DNA of 64,000 nt from Fibrobacter sp. UWB2 (GCF_002210425.1 NZ_MWQK01000001.1:434001-498000); one strand, 5' to 3'. Shown: positions 8,044-16,919, counted from the first letter of the stretch. Translations and numbers: made by a program. Notes: generated by a model not told the origin, from the letters alone.

Positions 8044-9585
8044 ATGTGGGATAAATCGTATTTAGAAAAGTTGAGCGAACGCAACGCCAAGGCACAGGCC
8101 GGTGGTGGCGCCGCTCGTGTAGAAAAGCAGCATTCCCAGGGCAAGCTCACCGCTCGCGAACGCCTTGAGATCCTTTTTGACAAGGGAACATTCAAGGAAA
8201 TCGGTGCCATGCGCCTTTCCCAGAGCATCGAGCTCCCGGAATCCAAGCGCATTTACGGTGACGGTGTCGTGACGGGTTACGGCAAGATCAATGGCCGCCC
8301 GGTTTACGCCTGCTCCCAGGACTTCACGGTGAGCGGCGGTTCTCTCGGTTCCGCACACGCGAAGAAGATTTGCCACGTGATGGACCTCGCCCTTGATTCC
8401 ATGGTGCCGTTTATCAGCATCAACGATGGCGGTGGTGCCCGTATCGAAGAAGGCGTTAGCTCCCTCGACGGTTACAGTGGCATTTTTGCCCGTAACACTT
8501 GGGCAAGCGGCGTGATTCCGCAGATTTCCGTGATTCTCGGACCGTGCGCAGGTGGTGCTTGCTACTCCCCGGCTATTACAGACTTTATCTTCATGACCGA
8601 AAAGACGAGCCAGATGTTCATCACGGGCCCGGCCGTCGTGAAGGCTGTGACTGCTGAAGTCGTGACCCCGGACCAGCTCGGTGGCGCAGGCGTTCATTCT
8701 TCCAAGTCCGGCGTTGCACACTTCGTGTACAAGGACGACAAGGAATGCCTCGAAGGCGTGCGTAACTTGCTCAAGTACCTCCCGCAGAGCAACACAGACA
8801 AGTCTGTCGCTCAGGCCGGTACGATCGTGGACAAGTCCGCCGACATCGAAGAAATCATTCCGGACAACTTCAAGCGCGCTTACGATGTCCGTGACGTGCT
8901 CAACTGCTTTGCCGATAAGGATTCCTTCCTCGAAATCCAGCCGGAATTTGCAAAAAACGTTGTCATCGGCTTTATCCGCCTCGACGGTAACGTGATTGGC
9001 GTTGTCGCTAACCAGCCGAAGTACCTCGCCGGTTCTTTGGACGTGGACGCTAGCGATAAGGCTGCACGCTTTGTCCGCTTCTGCGATAGCTTCAACATTC
9101 CTATCCTTACGCTCGAAGACGTTCCGGGTTACATGCCGGGTACGAAGCAGGAACACAACGGCATTATCCGCCACGGTGCAAAGCTCCTCTTTGCATACGC
9201 CGAAGCAACAGTGCCGCGCGTGACGCTCATCCTCCGCAAGGCTTACGGTGGCGCATACATCGCCATGAACAGCAAGAACCTCGGTGCAGACTGCGTGTTC
9301 GCTCTCCCGATCGCTCAGATCGCCGTTATGGGTGCTGAAGGCGCTGTCGACATTCTCCGCAGAAAGGAAATCGCCGCTTCTGCTGAACCGGCCAAGCTCC
9401 GCGAACAGTACATCAACGAATACGAAGAAAAGTACTTGAACCCGTACATTGCCGCTGGCAACGGATTCATTGACGAAGTCATTGAACCGAAGAGCGTTCG
9501 TGACCGCCTTGTTTCTGCGTTCGAAAACTTGAAGAACAAGAAGAAGGCTGTGCTTTGGAAGAAGCACGGAAATATTCCGCTGTAA
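8044..9585 (+). CDS. Biotin-dependent acyl-CoA carboxyltransferase subunit (PCC-beta/MmdA family)
   Basis: A 513-residue carboxyltransferase that moves CO2 between carboxybiotin and an acyl-CoA, or acts as methylmalonyl-CoA decarboxylase subunit. It shows the two crotonase-like halves of the family: N-terminal half with HSQGKLTARERLEILFD, GGGARIEEGV and GPCAGGACYSP, and C-terminal half with LEDVPGYMPGTKQEHNGIIRHGAK, RKAYGGAYIAMNSK and GAEGAVDILRRKE. No biotin-carrier subunit lies nearby. The neighbourhood (FabD, ACP, KS) makes an acetyl- or propionyl-CoA carboxylase role plausible, while MmdA of the succinate-propionate pathway is the alternative. A terminator follows. Confidence 0.88.
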   Translation: MWDKSYLEKLSERNAKAQAGGGAARVEKQHSQGKLTARERLEILFDKGTFKEIGAMRLSQSIELPESKRIYGDGVVTGYGKINGRPVYACSQDFTVSGGSLGSAHAKKICHVMDLALDSMVPFISINDGGGARIEEGVSSLDGYSGIFARNTWASGVIPQISVILGPCAGGACYSPAITDFIFMTEKTSQMFITGPAVVKAVTAEVVTPDQLGGAGVHSSKSGVAHFVYKDDKECLEGVRNLLKYLPQSNTDKSVAQAGTIVDKSADIEEIIPDNFKRAYDVRDVLNCFADKDSFLEIQPEFAKNVVIGFIRLDGNVIGVVANQPKYLAGSLDVDASDKAARFVRFCDSFNIPILTLEDVPGYMPGTKQEHNGIIRHGAKLLFAYAEATVPRVTLILRKAYGGAYIAMNSKNLGADCVFALPIAQIAVMGAEGAVDILRRKEIAASAEPAKLREQYINEYEEKYLNPYIAAGNGFIDEVIEPKSVRDRLVSAFENLKNKKKAVLWKKHGNIPL

Positions 9586-9610
9586 TTCAGTTTATTGCGA
9601 AATTAAAAGT

Positions 9611-9638
9611 CCCGATTCGAAAGAATCGGGATTTTTTT
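9611..9638 (+). terminator. Rho-independent terminator after fabD-carboxyltransferase operon
   Basis: Stem CCCGATTC (9611-9618) / GAATCGGG (9623-9630), GAAA loop, followed by ATTTTTTT. It sits 26 bp after the carboxyltransferase stop. Confidence 0.9.
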
Positions 9639-9653
9639 GTTATACGAGAAATT

Positions 9654-9690
9654 ATGGGTCCTATCGGCACTTCGTGCCTCCAGGATGACA
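9654..9690. repeat. Intergenic repeat, GGATCCTATCG...CCAGGATGACA type
   Basis: GGTCCTATCGGCACTTCGTGCCTCCAGGATGACA-like element with an internal GGCAC/GTGCC hairpin. It is related to those at 1308-1337 and 55329-55360 and lies in the convergent gap. Confidence 0.6.
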
Positions 9691-9697
9691 ACGCGTT

Positions 9698-10483
9698 TTA
9701 AGCGAGGGTTTTCACGAGGGTGTCGTGCAAGAGGCCGTTGGTAAAGATGACTTGTTCGGCGTCGACGAACTGCATGGGAGAGCCATCGATGTGTGTGGAC
9801 TTGCCACCCGCTTCTTCGACGAGGAGCGCAATTGCCGCGATGTCCCACGGATAGCTCATGGTCATCACAAAGCAATCAATGCGGCCGCAGGCCGTGAAGC
9901 AGCCTTCAATCACTGCAGAGCCCAGGCACTTCACGCGTTCGAACGTTTCGGCTTCACGGGCAAAATTGTGCGAATTCTGCGCATTGATTTTTGCGGCATC
10001 GCCCACGTTAAAGTCTCCGTTCGAAACAATTGCATGAGTCGGATTCGATTCGCGGCTCACGTGAATTTGTTTGCCATTCATGAATGCGCCCATGCCTTTT
10101 GCGGCTGTGTAGAGTTCACCGAGTTTGGGCAAATTAACAACCGCCACCAGCGGTTTGCCTTCGAAATGGAGCGCAATAGAAATTCCCCACAGCGGAATAC
10201 CACGGCTAAAGTTCACCGTGCCATCGACCGGGTCGATAATCCAGCGGTAGCGCGGGTCGGAGCCTTCGATAATGCCCGCTTCTTCGGTGCGGATGGAGTG
10301 CGTCGGGAAAGCAGCACGAAGCCCTTCGACAATAAGCTTTTCACTAGAGACATCGGCAATGGTCACAACGTCTTTGGCAGTCTTGTAGCGGACATTGCCA
10401 AGGTTATTTTGGAGTTCAAGGCAAAGGTCGCCTGCTTTAAGAGCTAGTTCCTTTGCGACATTCAAAAAGTCTTCTGTATTCAT
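9698..10483 (-). CDS. Inositol-monophosphatase family phosphatase
   Basis: A magnesium-dependent sugar- or polyol-phosphatase of 261 residues. The metal-binding motifs of the family are present: TEE at 66-68, DPVDGT at 84-89 (Asp84, Asp87) and, near the C-terminus, PWDIAAIALLVEEAGG. Bacterial members include SuhB, histidinol-phosphatase HisN and CysQ, and motif content does not separate these. The genome region has hisI and hisD but not next to it, so a histidine role is only a possibility. It starts directly after the large lipoprotein gene (6 bp gap), so the two may be cotranscribed. Confidence 0.88.
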   Translation of the reverse strand: MNTEDFLNVAKELALKAGDLCLELQNNLGNVRYKTAKDVVTIADVSSEKLIVEGLRAAFPTHSIRTEEAGIIEGSDPRYRWIIDPVDGTVNFSRGIPLWGISIALHFEGKPLVAVVNLPKLGELYTAAKGMGAFMNGKQIHVSRESNPTHAIVSNGDFNVGDAAKINAQNSHNFAREAETFERVKCLGSAVIEGCFTACGRIDCFVMTMSYPWDIAAIALLVEEAGGKSTHIDGSPMQFVDAEQVIFTNGLLHDTLVKTLA

Positions 10484-10489
10484 TTCTTT

Positions 10490-12859
10490 TTATTTCTTGT
10501 ACGCGCAGCAGCGGAAGCCGATCGTCGAGGACTTGTAGAACGAGGCGGCAGCACGGTAATAAAGCTTTTCACCTGTGAGGAATACAGCTTCCTTGGTTGT
10601 CGGCTTGTATGTGAGCCCGTTTGCAAGAGAATCAAGCCAGGCATCGCCACCCTTCTTGTACTCGGAATAAAGCGAGAAGTCCTTCCCTATCACCTTTCCA
10701 TTGGCATCTACAACATCATAGAACTGGAGCGTGTCCTTGAAGTCCTTTGTTGTCAATTTTTGGTACAAAGTTCTAGTCGTATCGGCAGCATAGACCGTAT
10801 CGACCTTTGTGCCTTCGCGGTAGAGATAAACAGTATCTTGCGTATAGCCCGGACGCGTGTAATACGGGAAAGCGCGGTTGGTGCAATAGGCAATCGATTC
10901 ACGGTCAAGGCCTTCATAAATCATATAGCTAGAACCCTTCACCACGGCGACAGAATCTTCAGAACGGCCCATCACCCATTCCTGGAACTGGCCGGGCAAG
11001 TCCCTCACGCCCATCGGATTCATGCACTGGGGGTCGCGCTTCGCGATATCTTCTGCAATTGCGGCATTCCCTGTGCTCACATTGCAATACCTGAAGAGAT
11101 AATCCGAAGACTTGTCATCTTCTTCAATCACGCCGTACGGGAGCGAACCGCCCGAGAGACAAGTCAGTTCCCAGTCGCGTTCCTTGCAAAGAGAAACTTC
11201 AAAACCGCTTGCAGAAATTGCTTCGCAAGCTGCAACCGCTTCGGAATGCAGAACATTCGTCATGAACTTTCCATCGGCACTGCGGTGTTCATACCGCTCC
11301 ATGCAGAACGATGTCGTATCAGACGTCGAGACGGCGACAAAGCCTTCCGGGCATTTCAATTCATCACCGAGCTTACCCGGCGAAACAAAAACCGTATCCT
11401 GCAAGACACCGGACTTGTAGCCCGAGCTGTCGACAGAATTGAGGCGCAAGATTATCGTATCACCAGGAGCGACTCTACGGATCGTATAAGAGATAAAGCT
11501 TGCGGTATCCAAGGCGTCATACTCGAAACCGCCCTTTCCGTCTCTGCGGTAGCGGGAATAGATACCATCCTTATCCGCATCTGCATACAGGTTCCAGGAC
11601 TTGTCTAGTTTGTTGTAATATCTAACTGTATACTTCGAGACATCTTCATAGCATTCCTGGATATTGCACCCTCTCGGAATCACGAGTTCGGAATCCACAG
11701 AAATCCCATGCTTAAACTTGAGCGGGTCCACGCTGCGGTTCCAATAGATACGGACATGGTTATTGCTATCCAGCTTGGCAAATCCTGGGAAGAGAGAATC
11801 TTCTTCGAAGAAAACCTTTTTCGGCATCAACGGAGCGATGGAGTCCGTCGTCATGAATCCGCGCCAGTCCTTAGGATCGACCTGAGGGTCGCCCTGGGAA
11901 CCGCTTCGATTGCCGACTTCGTCCCAAGCCGAGAATCCAATCTTGTATTCATAGTCTTCGGTATTGGAGCGCGTGCGAAGCCCTTCGATAATAAGCCTGA
12001 AATTGTTCTTTGCGGGGTCTTGCGTATTGTAGCCTTCCCCATCAAAAATGACGAGGCGAAGGTAGTTTTTCACCTTGTCGCTGCGTTCCACATTCTGGAC
12101 ATAGAAGGAATCAACCGAGCGTACAATCTGGGCATCGCGCTTGAAATACTTATCCCCTGTGTAATCCGTCCCCTTCGGCGTCTGAACGGAGACCTTGAGA
12201 TCGCGGATATCTTCGTCCGGGCGGTCGATGGCGTAAATGACGACGTTATAGCCAAAAATTTTTCCGTCATTCACCCCTTGCTTATGGAAGCTCGTCTGGT
12301 CCGTCGGACGGTCCCAAGAAATCAGCACACCCTTAGACCAAACGGAATCCTCGGGCACGACATTTGAAGGAGCGATATTATCCTTAAAACGAAGGACGGT
12401 ACGCTGCACGGCCCCCGGATCCCTGCCATCGGAATATTCGCAGAAGAGGGCGACCTGAAGCGAGTCATAACCGTCATCGATAAACTGGGCGACCCTGTCC
12501 GTCAAATCGAGCGTATCGTAGTAACGTCCATTCGTCTTGTATTCAAAGAAAAAGGCTTCTTTATTCGACGAATCATGCGCCTGCGCAATCTGCTTATTGT
12601 TCACAGCCTTCGACGTATCGTCGACAATGAACCTATCGAGCCAAACGCACAAACCGGAATAATCATCGAGGTGGTAAGGGTATCGATAGCGAATTTTATA
12701 GCAAGGGCGACCGTCGGCAGTGTCCGCACCGCAATCTTCAAGGACTGAAATTTCAGAAATTTCCCTATCAAAAGAGAACTCCGGACCTTCATCATCGTCG
12801 GAGCAGGCCAAGAGGAACAGAGCAAAAACAGATAAGAGATAAAGTTTTAAAAAGCGCAT
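10490..12859 (-). CDS. Lipoprotein with formylglycine-generating-enzyme-like C-terminal domain
   Basis: A 789-residue envelope lipoprotein. The N-terminus MRFLKLYLLSVFALFLLAC is a signal peptide with lipobox LLAC. The middle (about 150-490) looks like two fibronectin-type-III-like beta domains (VLISWDRPTD..., VRIYWNRSVDPLKF...). The last about 290 residues resemble the FGE/SUMF1 C-type-lectin-like fold: FCMERYEHR, VSLCKERDWELTC, MNPMGVRDLPGQFQEWV and the end GFRCCAYKK, with an unusually long insertion before the end. Conserved cysteines may only be disulfides, so enzymatic activity is uncertain. A GTG three codons upstream is open, but the ATG at 12857-12859 fits the signal peptide. Probably a surface-exposed binding protein. 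Confidence 0.75.
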   Translation of the reverse strand: MRFLKLYLLSVFALFLLACSDDDEGPEFSFDREISEISVLEDCGADTADGRPCYKIRYRYPYHLDDYSGLCVWLDRFIVDDTSKAVNNKQIAQAHDSSNKEAFFFEYKTNGRYYDTLDLTDRVAQFIDDGYDSLQVALFCEYSDGRDPGAVQRTVLRFKDNIAPSNVVPEDSVWSKGVLISWDRPTDQTSFHKQGVNDGKIFGYNVVIYAIDRPDEDIRDLKVSVQTPKGTDYTGDKYFKRDAQIVRSVDSFYVQNVERSDKVKNYLRLVIFDGEGYNTQDPAKNNFRLIIEGLRTRSNTEDYEYKIGFSAWDEVGNRSGSQGDPQVDPKDWRGFMTTDSIAPLMPKKVFFEEDSLFPGFAKLDSNNHVRIYWNRSVDPLKFKHGISVDSELVIPRGCNIQECYEDVSKYTVRYYNKLDKSWNLYADADKDGIYSRYRRDGKGGFEYDALDTASFISYTIRRVAPGDTIILRLNSVDSSGYKSGVLQDTVFVSPGKLGDELKCPEGFVAVSTSDTTSFCMERYEHRSADGKFMTNVLHSEAVAACEAISASGFEVSLCKERDWELTCLSGGSLPYGVIEEDDKSSDYLFRYCNVSTGNAAIAEDIAKRDPQCMNPMGVRDLPGQFQEWVMGRSEDSVAVVKGSSYMIYEGLDRESIAYCTNRAFPYYTRPGYTQDTVYLYREGTKVDTVYAADTTRTLYQKLTTKDFKDTLQFYDVVDANGKVIGKDFSLYSEYKKGGDAWLDSLANGLTYKPTTKEAVFLTGEKLYYRAAASFYKSSTIGFRCCAYKK

Positions 12860-12901
12860 AGAATTCACGCTATTAATTTAGAAAAAATGCTGAATAAAAA
12901 C

Positions 12902-12926
12902 AAAAACCGGGCGCTTTCGCGTCCGG
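12902..12926 (-). terminator. Terminator after rplU-rpmA
   Basis: On the minus strand: CCGGACGC, GAAA loop, GCGCCCGG, then a T-run (A-run at 12902-12906 on the plus strand). It lies about 25 bp after the rpmA stop. Confidence 0.85.
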
Positions 12927-12949
12927 CTTTTAAAAGCTAACCAAAGTTA

Positions 12950-13210
12950 TTAGGCTTCTTCAGGATAGACAGAGACCTTCTGGCGCTTTGCATCGAGGCG
13001 TTCGAACTTCACAGTGCCATCAACGAGGGAGAACAAGGTAAAGTCCTTGCCCATACCGACATTGTTGCCCTTGTGGAAGTGAGAACCGCGCTGACGAACG
13101 ATGATGTTGCCAGCCTTGACGGTTTCGCCCGCATACTTCTTAACACCAAGGTACTTGGCGTTACTGTCGCGGCCGTTACGTACTGAACCTTGACCTTTCT
13201 TATGTGCCAT
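12950..13210 (-). CDS. rpmA: 50S ribosomal protein L27
   Basis: Large-subunit protein near the peptidyl-transferase centre. The 86-residue sequence starts [24 protein letters not shown], with the canonical basic N-terminus and no Firmicutes-type cleavable extension, followed by [15 protein letters not shown] and [15 protein letters not shown]. It lies 3 bp after rplU, the usual rplU-rpmA pair, and ends in a strong terminator. obgE is not present nearby. Confidence 0.97.
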   Translation of the reverse strand: MAHKKGQGSVRNGRDSNAKYLGVKKYAGETVKAGNIIVRQRGSHFHKGNNVGMGKDFTLFSLVDGTVKFERLDAKRQKVSVYPEEA

Positions 13211-13213
13211 GGA

Positions 13214-13699
13214 TTAAGCCTCCTTAGCCTTACGCAAAGAGTTCTTCTTGACCTTAGCCGGCTTCGGAAGTCCCTGAGCGATCTTTTCCTTGCGAGTGAG
13301 CGGCTTGTTCTGAGCCTTCTGCTTAGCAAGGGCAGCCACGCGAGCGCGGTTGCGGGTAATAACTTGAGGGTCTACGACTGCAGATTCAGCGCCAGAGCGG
13401 AGTTCCGTGACGAGCACCTCGGTATAGCCCTGACGATGACCGTTACGACGTTCGTAACGAGTACGACGCTTCTTCTTGAACACGATGATCGTGTCTTCCT
13501 TGCCATGGGCGAGAATTTCGACCTTGACAGAAGCATCATTCAGGACAGGGGTGCCGACTTGCACTTCTTTTCCGGAGAAAAGAAGGACGGACTTGAGCTC
13601 CAGTTCAGAACCAACAGCGGCGTCGATCAACGGGAGCTTGTAGGCCTTGCCGAGCTCGACTTTATACTGGAAACCACCTGCTTCAACAATAGAATACAT
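13214..13699 (-). CDS. rplU: 50S ribosomal protein L21 with C-terminal extension
   Basis: Binds 23S rRNA in the large subunit. The first about 100 residues are ordinary L21 (MYSIVEAGGFQYKVELGKAY, GTPVLNDASVKVEI, KKKRRTRYERRNGHRQ, YTEVLVTEL). The protein then continues for about 60 residues of Lys/Ala/Arg-rich sequence (KQKAQNKPLTRKEK, LPKPAKVKKNSLRKAKEA), making 161 aa against the usual 100-105. Upstream is a short leader with no gene. The extension is probably a flexible rRNA-contacting tail. Confidence 0.95.
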   Translation of the reverse strand: MYSIVEAGGFQYKVELGKAYKLPLIDAAVGSELELKSVLLFSGKEVQVGTPVLNDASVKVEILAHGKEDTIIVFKKKRRTRYERRNGHRQGYTEVLVTELRSGAESAVVDPQVITRNRARVAALAKQKAQNKPLTRKEKIAQGLPKPAKVKKNSLRKAKEA

Positions 13700-13904
13700 T
13701 TTGTAATCCTTTTTAGTTTGCTATTGGGACCACAAATTTAGTAATAGTGCACAGAAAATCAAAGGGGCACAGGAGTGAAAAATGATAAAAAAATGAATTT
13801 TCGAGAAATAAGCAGCTCGTTTAAGCCTATTCTCTCGTCTCTCATCACTCGTCTCACATCTCTTTTTGCTAAATTGTCTTCGGAATTTTATAAAGGATCC
13901 CCTA

Positions 13905-16736
13905 ATGAGCAAAATTATCAGCCTTGATGGCGATTGGCAGATGATCTGGGACACGGAAGACACCGGCATCTCCAATCGTTGGTATGCAACGTATCCTGAA
14001 AAAACACAGACTGTTAGCGTTCCCCACATCTGGGAAAGAGCTTTTGACAAGCTTTTGATGGCCCAGGACTGCGCATTCTATTTCAAGAGATTCACGATTG
14101 ACGACGAAAAGCAAGTCACAAAGCGCATTTTCCTCCGCTTTGAAAAGATCGCAACACACGCCACCATCTGGCTTAACGGTAAGCTTTTGGGCGACCACTT
14201 TGGCGCCTACACGTCCTTTGTCATTGAAACGCAGAAGGCTATCAAGCTCGGCGAAGAAAACATCCTTTGCATCCGCGTTGCAAACATGGGTGCAACAAAT
14301 AGCCGCATCGACTTCGGTCGCGAAAGCAAGGAAGGCGCAAATGACCGCTATGCCCACCCGGGCGAAATGCCGGTTGGCCTCCCCTGGTCGCAGTATCCGT
14401 ATGGCGGTATCTGCGGTCACGTGGACTTGATTCTCGGCAACGCCGCATTCATTTCTGACATTCACGTCGAACCGGACATGGACCAGGAACGCGTTTCTGT
14501 CGAAGCATTCTTCAACAACCCGCGCGGTTACCAGTCCCGCCTCCGCATCCTCATGAAGAACCCGAACGGCGACGTTTACGAATTCTTCAAGGACATCAAG
14601 CTCGAAAAGGAAAACGCCACGCAGAAGTTCTTGCTTGGCATCAAGGACTGGAAGAAGGACAAGTGCGTCTGGAGTCCGGAACGTCCGAACCTGTTTGCCA
14701 TCGAAATGCAGCTCGAAATCAAGGGCGCCAAGGGCAAGGCTCCGGAATACACCTTCCCTGTCGTGAAGACGTTCGGTTTCCGCAAGTTCGACTGCCTCAA
14801 GGGTGACTACTACATCAACGACTCCATCGTGAAGCTCATGGGCGTGAGCTACAACCAGCAGTGGAGCGAAGGCGGCCTCTGGACCGACCAGAACCCGGCT
14901 CTCGAAAAAGACTTGAACGCCGTGAAGGCAGCAGGCTTCAACGTCATCCGTTCTTGCGGCGCTCCGCTCAGCAGCACGGCTCTCGACATCTGCGACAAGA
15001 TTGGTTTGTTCGTGTTCCAGGAATTCCCAATCCACACGATGCGTTCTACCGCACAGGGCCTCGAAATCACGAAGAAGCTCATCAACGACATGGTGCGCGA
15101 CCAACACAACCATCCGTGTATCGCAGCCTGGATTCTTGGTTCCGAAAACGGAACATTCATGCTCCAGAACGGTAACAAGCTTTTGAACGCTATTAGCCCG
15201 ATCGACACCTGCCGCCCGGCGATTAGCAACTTCAACAGTATCTACCTCGACAACGAAGCAAACTTCCACAAGGATACGGGTAAGATTATCCCGGTCTCCA
15301 TCGACCGCATTTCGCAGTACGCTACGATGCGCGTGAACCCGCGTTTAAACCCGAGTGCCGCTTACACGCACTACCTCGCCCACATGCTGGACAAGGAAGA
15401 CGAAGAGCTCATGGTGCCGGATACGGGTCTTGGCGACAGCCACTTCCAGGATGAAGAAGAACCGATTTTGAACGACATCGAGAACAAGGTCTTGGTGACG
15501 CTCAAGAACAATACGCTCTTCCCGAAACGCGCGACCACCATTGCCGGTCCTCGCAGCGTCAAGAGCCAGAAGGCTATCAAGAACGAATTCAAGTCTGTGG
15601 AAACGTTCGTCGACGATAGCAAGCTCTCCATTTGGCCGAACTTCGAATCGTTCAACGCCGATGTTTACCGCATTGCGCTCAAGAGCAAGTACGACCAGAT
15701 TACGGCTTTCCAGAGCAACCCGCAGATTTCCGGATTCTTCCTCGACCAGTGGGCCGACAACGGCACCGACTTCAGCGGTCTTAACGACGAAAACAGAAAG
15801 TCCAAGGGCGTCCAGAATTTCGCTCGCGAAATCACAACTCCGAGCCGCGTGCTCATCAGCGAACTTGAACACGTCGCCACACCGCAGAGCGAAGTCAGCT
15901 TCCAGCTCACGCTTTTGAACAACAGCCGTTTGGAAGATGTGGAAATCGAAGTTTCGCTCCTCGACGCTAAGGACAAAGTCCTCAACACGCAAAAGGTCAT
16001 GCCGGAAGAACCTGCAGAAAAGAAGACTCTTACGCAGCTTGGCATTTGCACGTTGATGGCTCCGCGCGCAACCGGCATGTACAAGATTAAGCTCACGCTC
16101 AAGGATTGCGGCAAGGAAATCCATTCCAGCTACGAAGACTTGATCGTGATTGAACAGGCCGACGTGAAGGACGCCATGAGCAAGGTCTGCTTCTTGGATA
16201 ACTATGACGAATCGAGCGATGTGCTCGCCGCTCTCGACGGTTCCGAACAAATTATCTTCACTGCAAACTTGAGTTCTTGGCCAGATGAAATCTTGGAAAA
16301 GATTATCGATGTCACGAAGAACGGCGGCAAGACTTTGTTGCTCTCCGATATGACGACTGAAGATATCGACCTCTTGAACCAGAGCCACAACTTTGAAAAC
16401 AAGATTGAAGCACACTGGACAACGGGTGCAAACGAATTCAGCTTGCACTACTTGCCGAAGGATTCTCCGCTCCTCGCTGTGTTCGGTGGCAACGGCGTTC
16501 TCGACCACAACTCTGCATCGGCCATGCCGGGCATTTCGTTGAACGAGCTCGCTGGCGCTAAGGTTTACGCACGTTCCGTGACACTCAAGGATGGCGAAAT
16601 CAAGACGGGTGTGGACTTGCAGCTCGTGCCGTTTGGCAAGGGTCAGATCATGTTCAACCAGTTCAGCGTGATTGAAGGCTTGGAAACGAACGCCCTTTCG
16701 GATGCTCTGTTCACGGCAATCGTGAACTTGCTGTAA
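13905..16736 (+). CDS. Glycoside hydrolase family 2-type protein (beta-galactosidase/mannosidase/glucuronidase superfamily)
   Basis: A 943-residue protein with GH2 layout: N-terminal jelly roll (LDGDWQMIWDTED, VSVPHIWERAF, ATIWLNGKLLGDHFGAYTSF), immunoglobulin-like domain ending VWSPERPNLF, then a TIM barrel (GFRKF..., KLMGVSYNQQW, AAGFNVIRSCGAP). The acid/base region NHPCIAAWILGSENG provides Glu414. I could not find a clear nucleophile motif of the SEFG/TEYG kind; the expected strand seems to read TTIAGPRS. No signal peptide, so cytoplasmic. The ATG at 13905-13907 follows AAAGG and is preferred over an ATG 13 codons upstream. Specific sugar unknown. Confidence 0.8.
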   Translation: MSKIISLDGDWQMIWDTEDTGISNRWYATYPEKTQTVSVPHIWERAFDKLLMAQDCAFYFKRFTIDDEKQVTKRIFLRFEKIATHATIWLNGKLLGDHFGAYTSFVIETQKAIKLGEENILCIRVANMGATNSRIDFGRESKEGANDRYAHPGEMPVGLPWSQYPYGGICGHVDLILGNAAFISDIHVEPDMDQERVSVEAFFNNPRGYQSRLRILMKNPNGDVYEFFKDIKLEKENATQKFLLGIKDWKKDKCVWSPERPNLFAIEMQLEIKGAKGKAPEYTFPVVKTFGFRKFDCLKGDYYINDSIVKLMGVSYNQQWSEGGLWTDQNPALEKDLNAVKAAGFNVIRSCGAPLSSTALDICDKIGLFVFQEFPIHTMRSTAQGLEITKKLINDMVRDQHNHPCIAAWILGSENGTFMLQNGNKLLNAISPIDTCRPAISNFNSIYLDNEANFHKDTGKIIPVSIDRISQYATMRVNPRLNPSAAYTHYLAHMLDKEDEELMVPDTGLGDSHFQDEEEPILNDIENKVLVTLKNNTLFPKRATTIAGPRSVKSQKAIKNEFKSVETFVDDSKLSIWPNFESFNADVYRIALKSKYDQITAFQSNPQISGFFLDQWADNGTDFSGLNDENRKSKGVQNFAREITTPSRVLISELEHVATPQSEVSFQLTLLNNSRLEDVEIEVSLLDAKDKVLNTQKVMPEEPAEKKTLTQLGICTLMAPRATGMYKIKLTLKDCGKEIHSSYEDLIVIEQADVKDAMSKVCFLDNYDESSDVLAALDGSEQIIFTANLSSWPDEILEKIIDVTKNGGKTLLLSDMTTEDIDLLNQSHNFENKIEAHWTTGANEFSLHYLPKDSPLLAVFGGNGVLDHNSASAMPGISLNELAGAKVYARSVTLKDGEIKTGVDLQLVPFGKGQIMFNQFSVIEGLETNALSDALFTAIVNLL

Positions 16737-16770
16737 TCCAGAATCGGCATAGTTCAAACGCAATTACAAG

Positions 16771-16797
16771 AGTCCCGCCCTGGTGCGGGACTTTTTC
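16771..16797 (+). terminator. Terminator after GH2 gene
   Basis: AGTCCCGC (16771-16778), CCTGGT loop, GCGGGACT (16785-16792), then TTTTC. It lies 34 bp after the stop codon. Confidence 0.85.
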
Positions 16798-16806
16798 GTT
16801 AAAAAG

Positions 16807-16886
16807 GAGGTGCCCGCTCGGAGCGGAGGCGGGCATGACAAAGCACGCAAACCGTCATCCTGAGGGCGACAGCCCGAAGGATCCAG
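16807..16886. repeat. Two intergenic repeats in opposite orientation
   Basis: The first, 16811-16840, is TGCCCGCTCGGAG...GCGGGCATGACA with a small internal duplication of the loop. The second, 16853-16886, reads GTCATCCTGAGGGCGACAG...GAAGGATCCAGT, the family in reverse orientation. They sit directly before proA and leave little space for its promoter. Confidence 0.6.
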
Positions 16887-16919
16887 TGCAGAACTTATTA
16901 AATTTCTATATTACTCAAT

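Noticed and set aside
8062-9567. 501-codon minus-strand frame opposite the carboxyltransferase
   Set aside because: Shadow of a well-conserved carboxyltransferase gene; no recognisable motif in the antisense product.
13902-16763. Two long minus-strand frames opposite the GH2 gene
   Set aside because: Antisense shadows; the plus-strand protein has clear GH2 motifs and a terminator.
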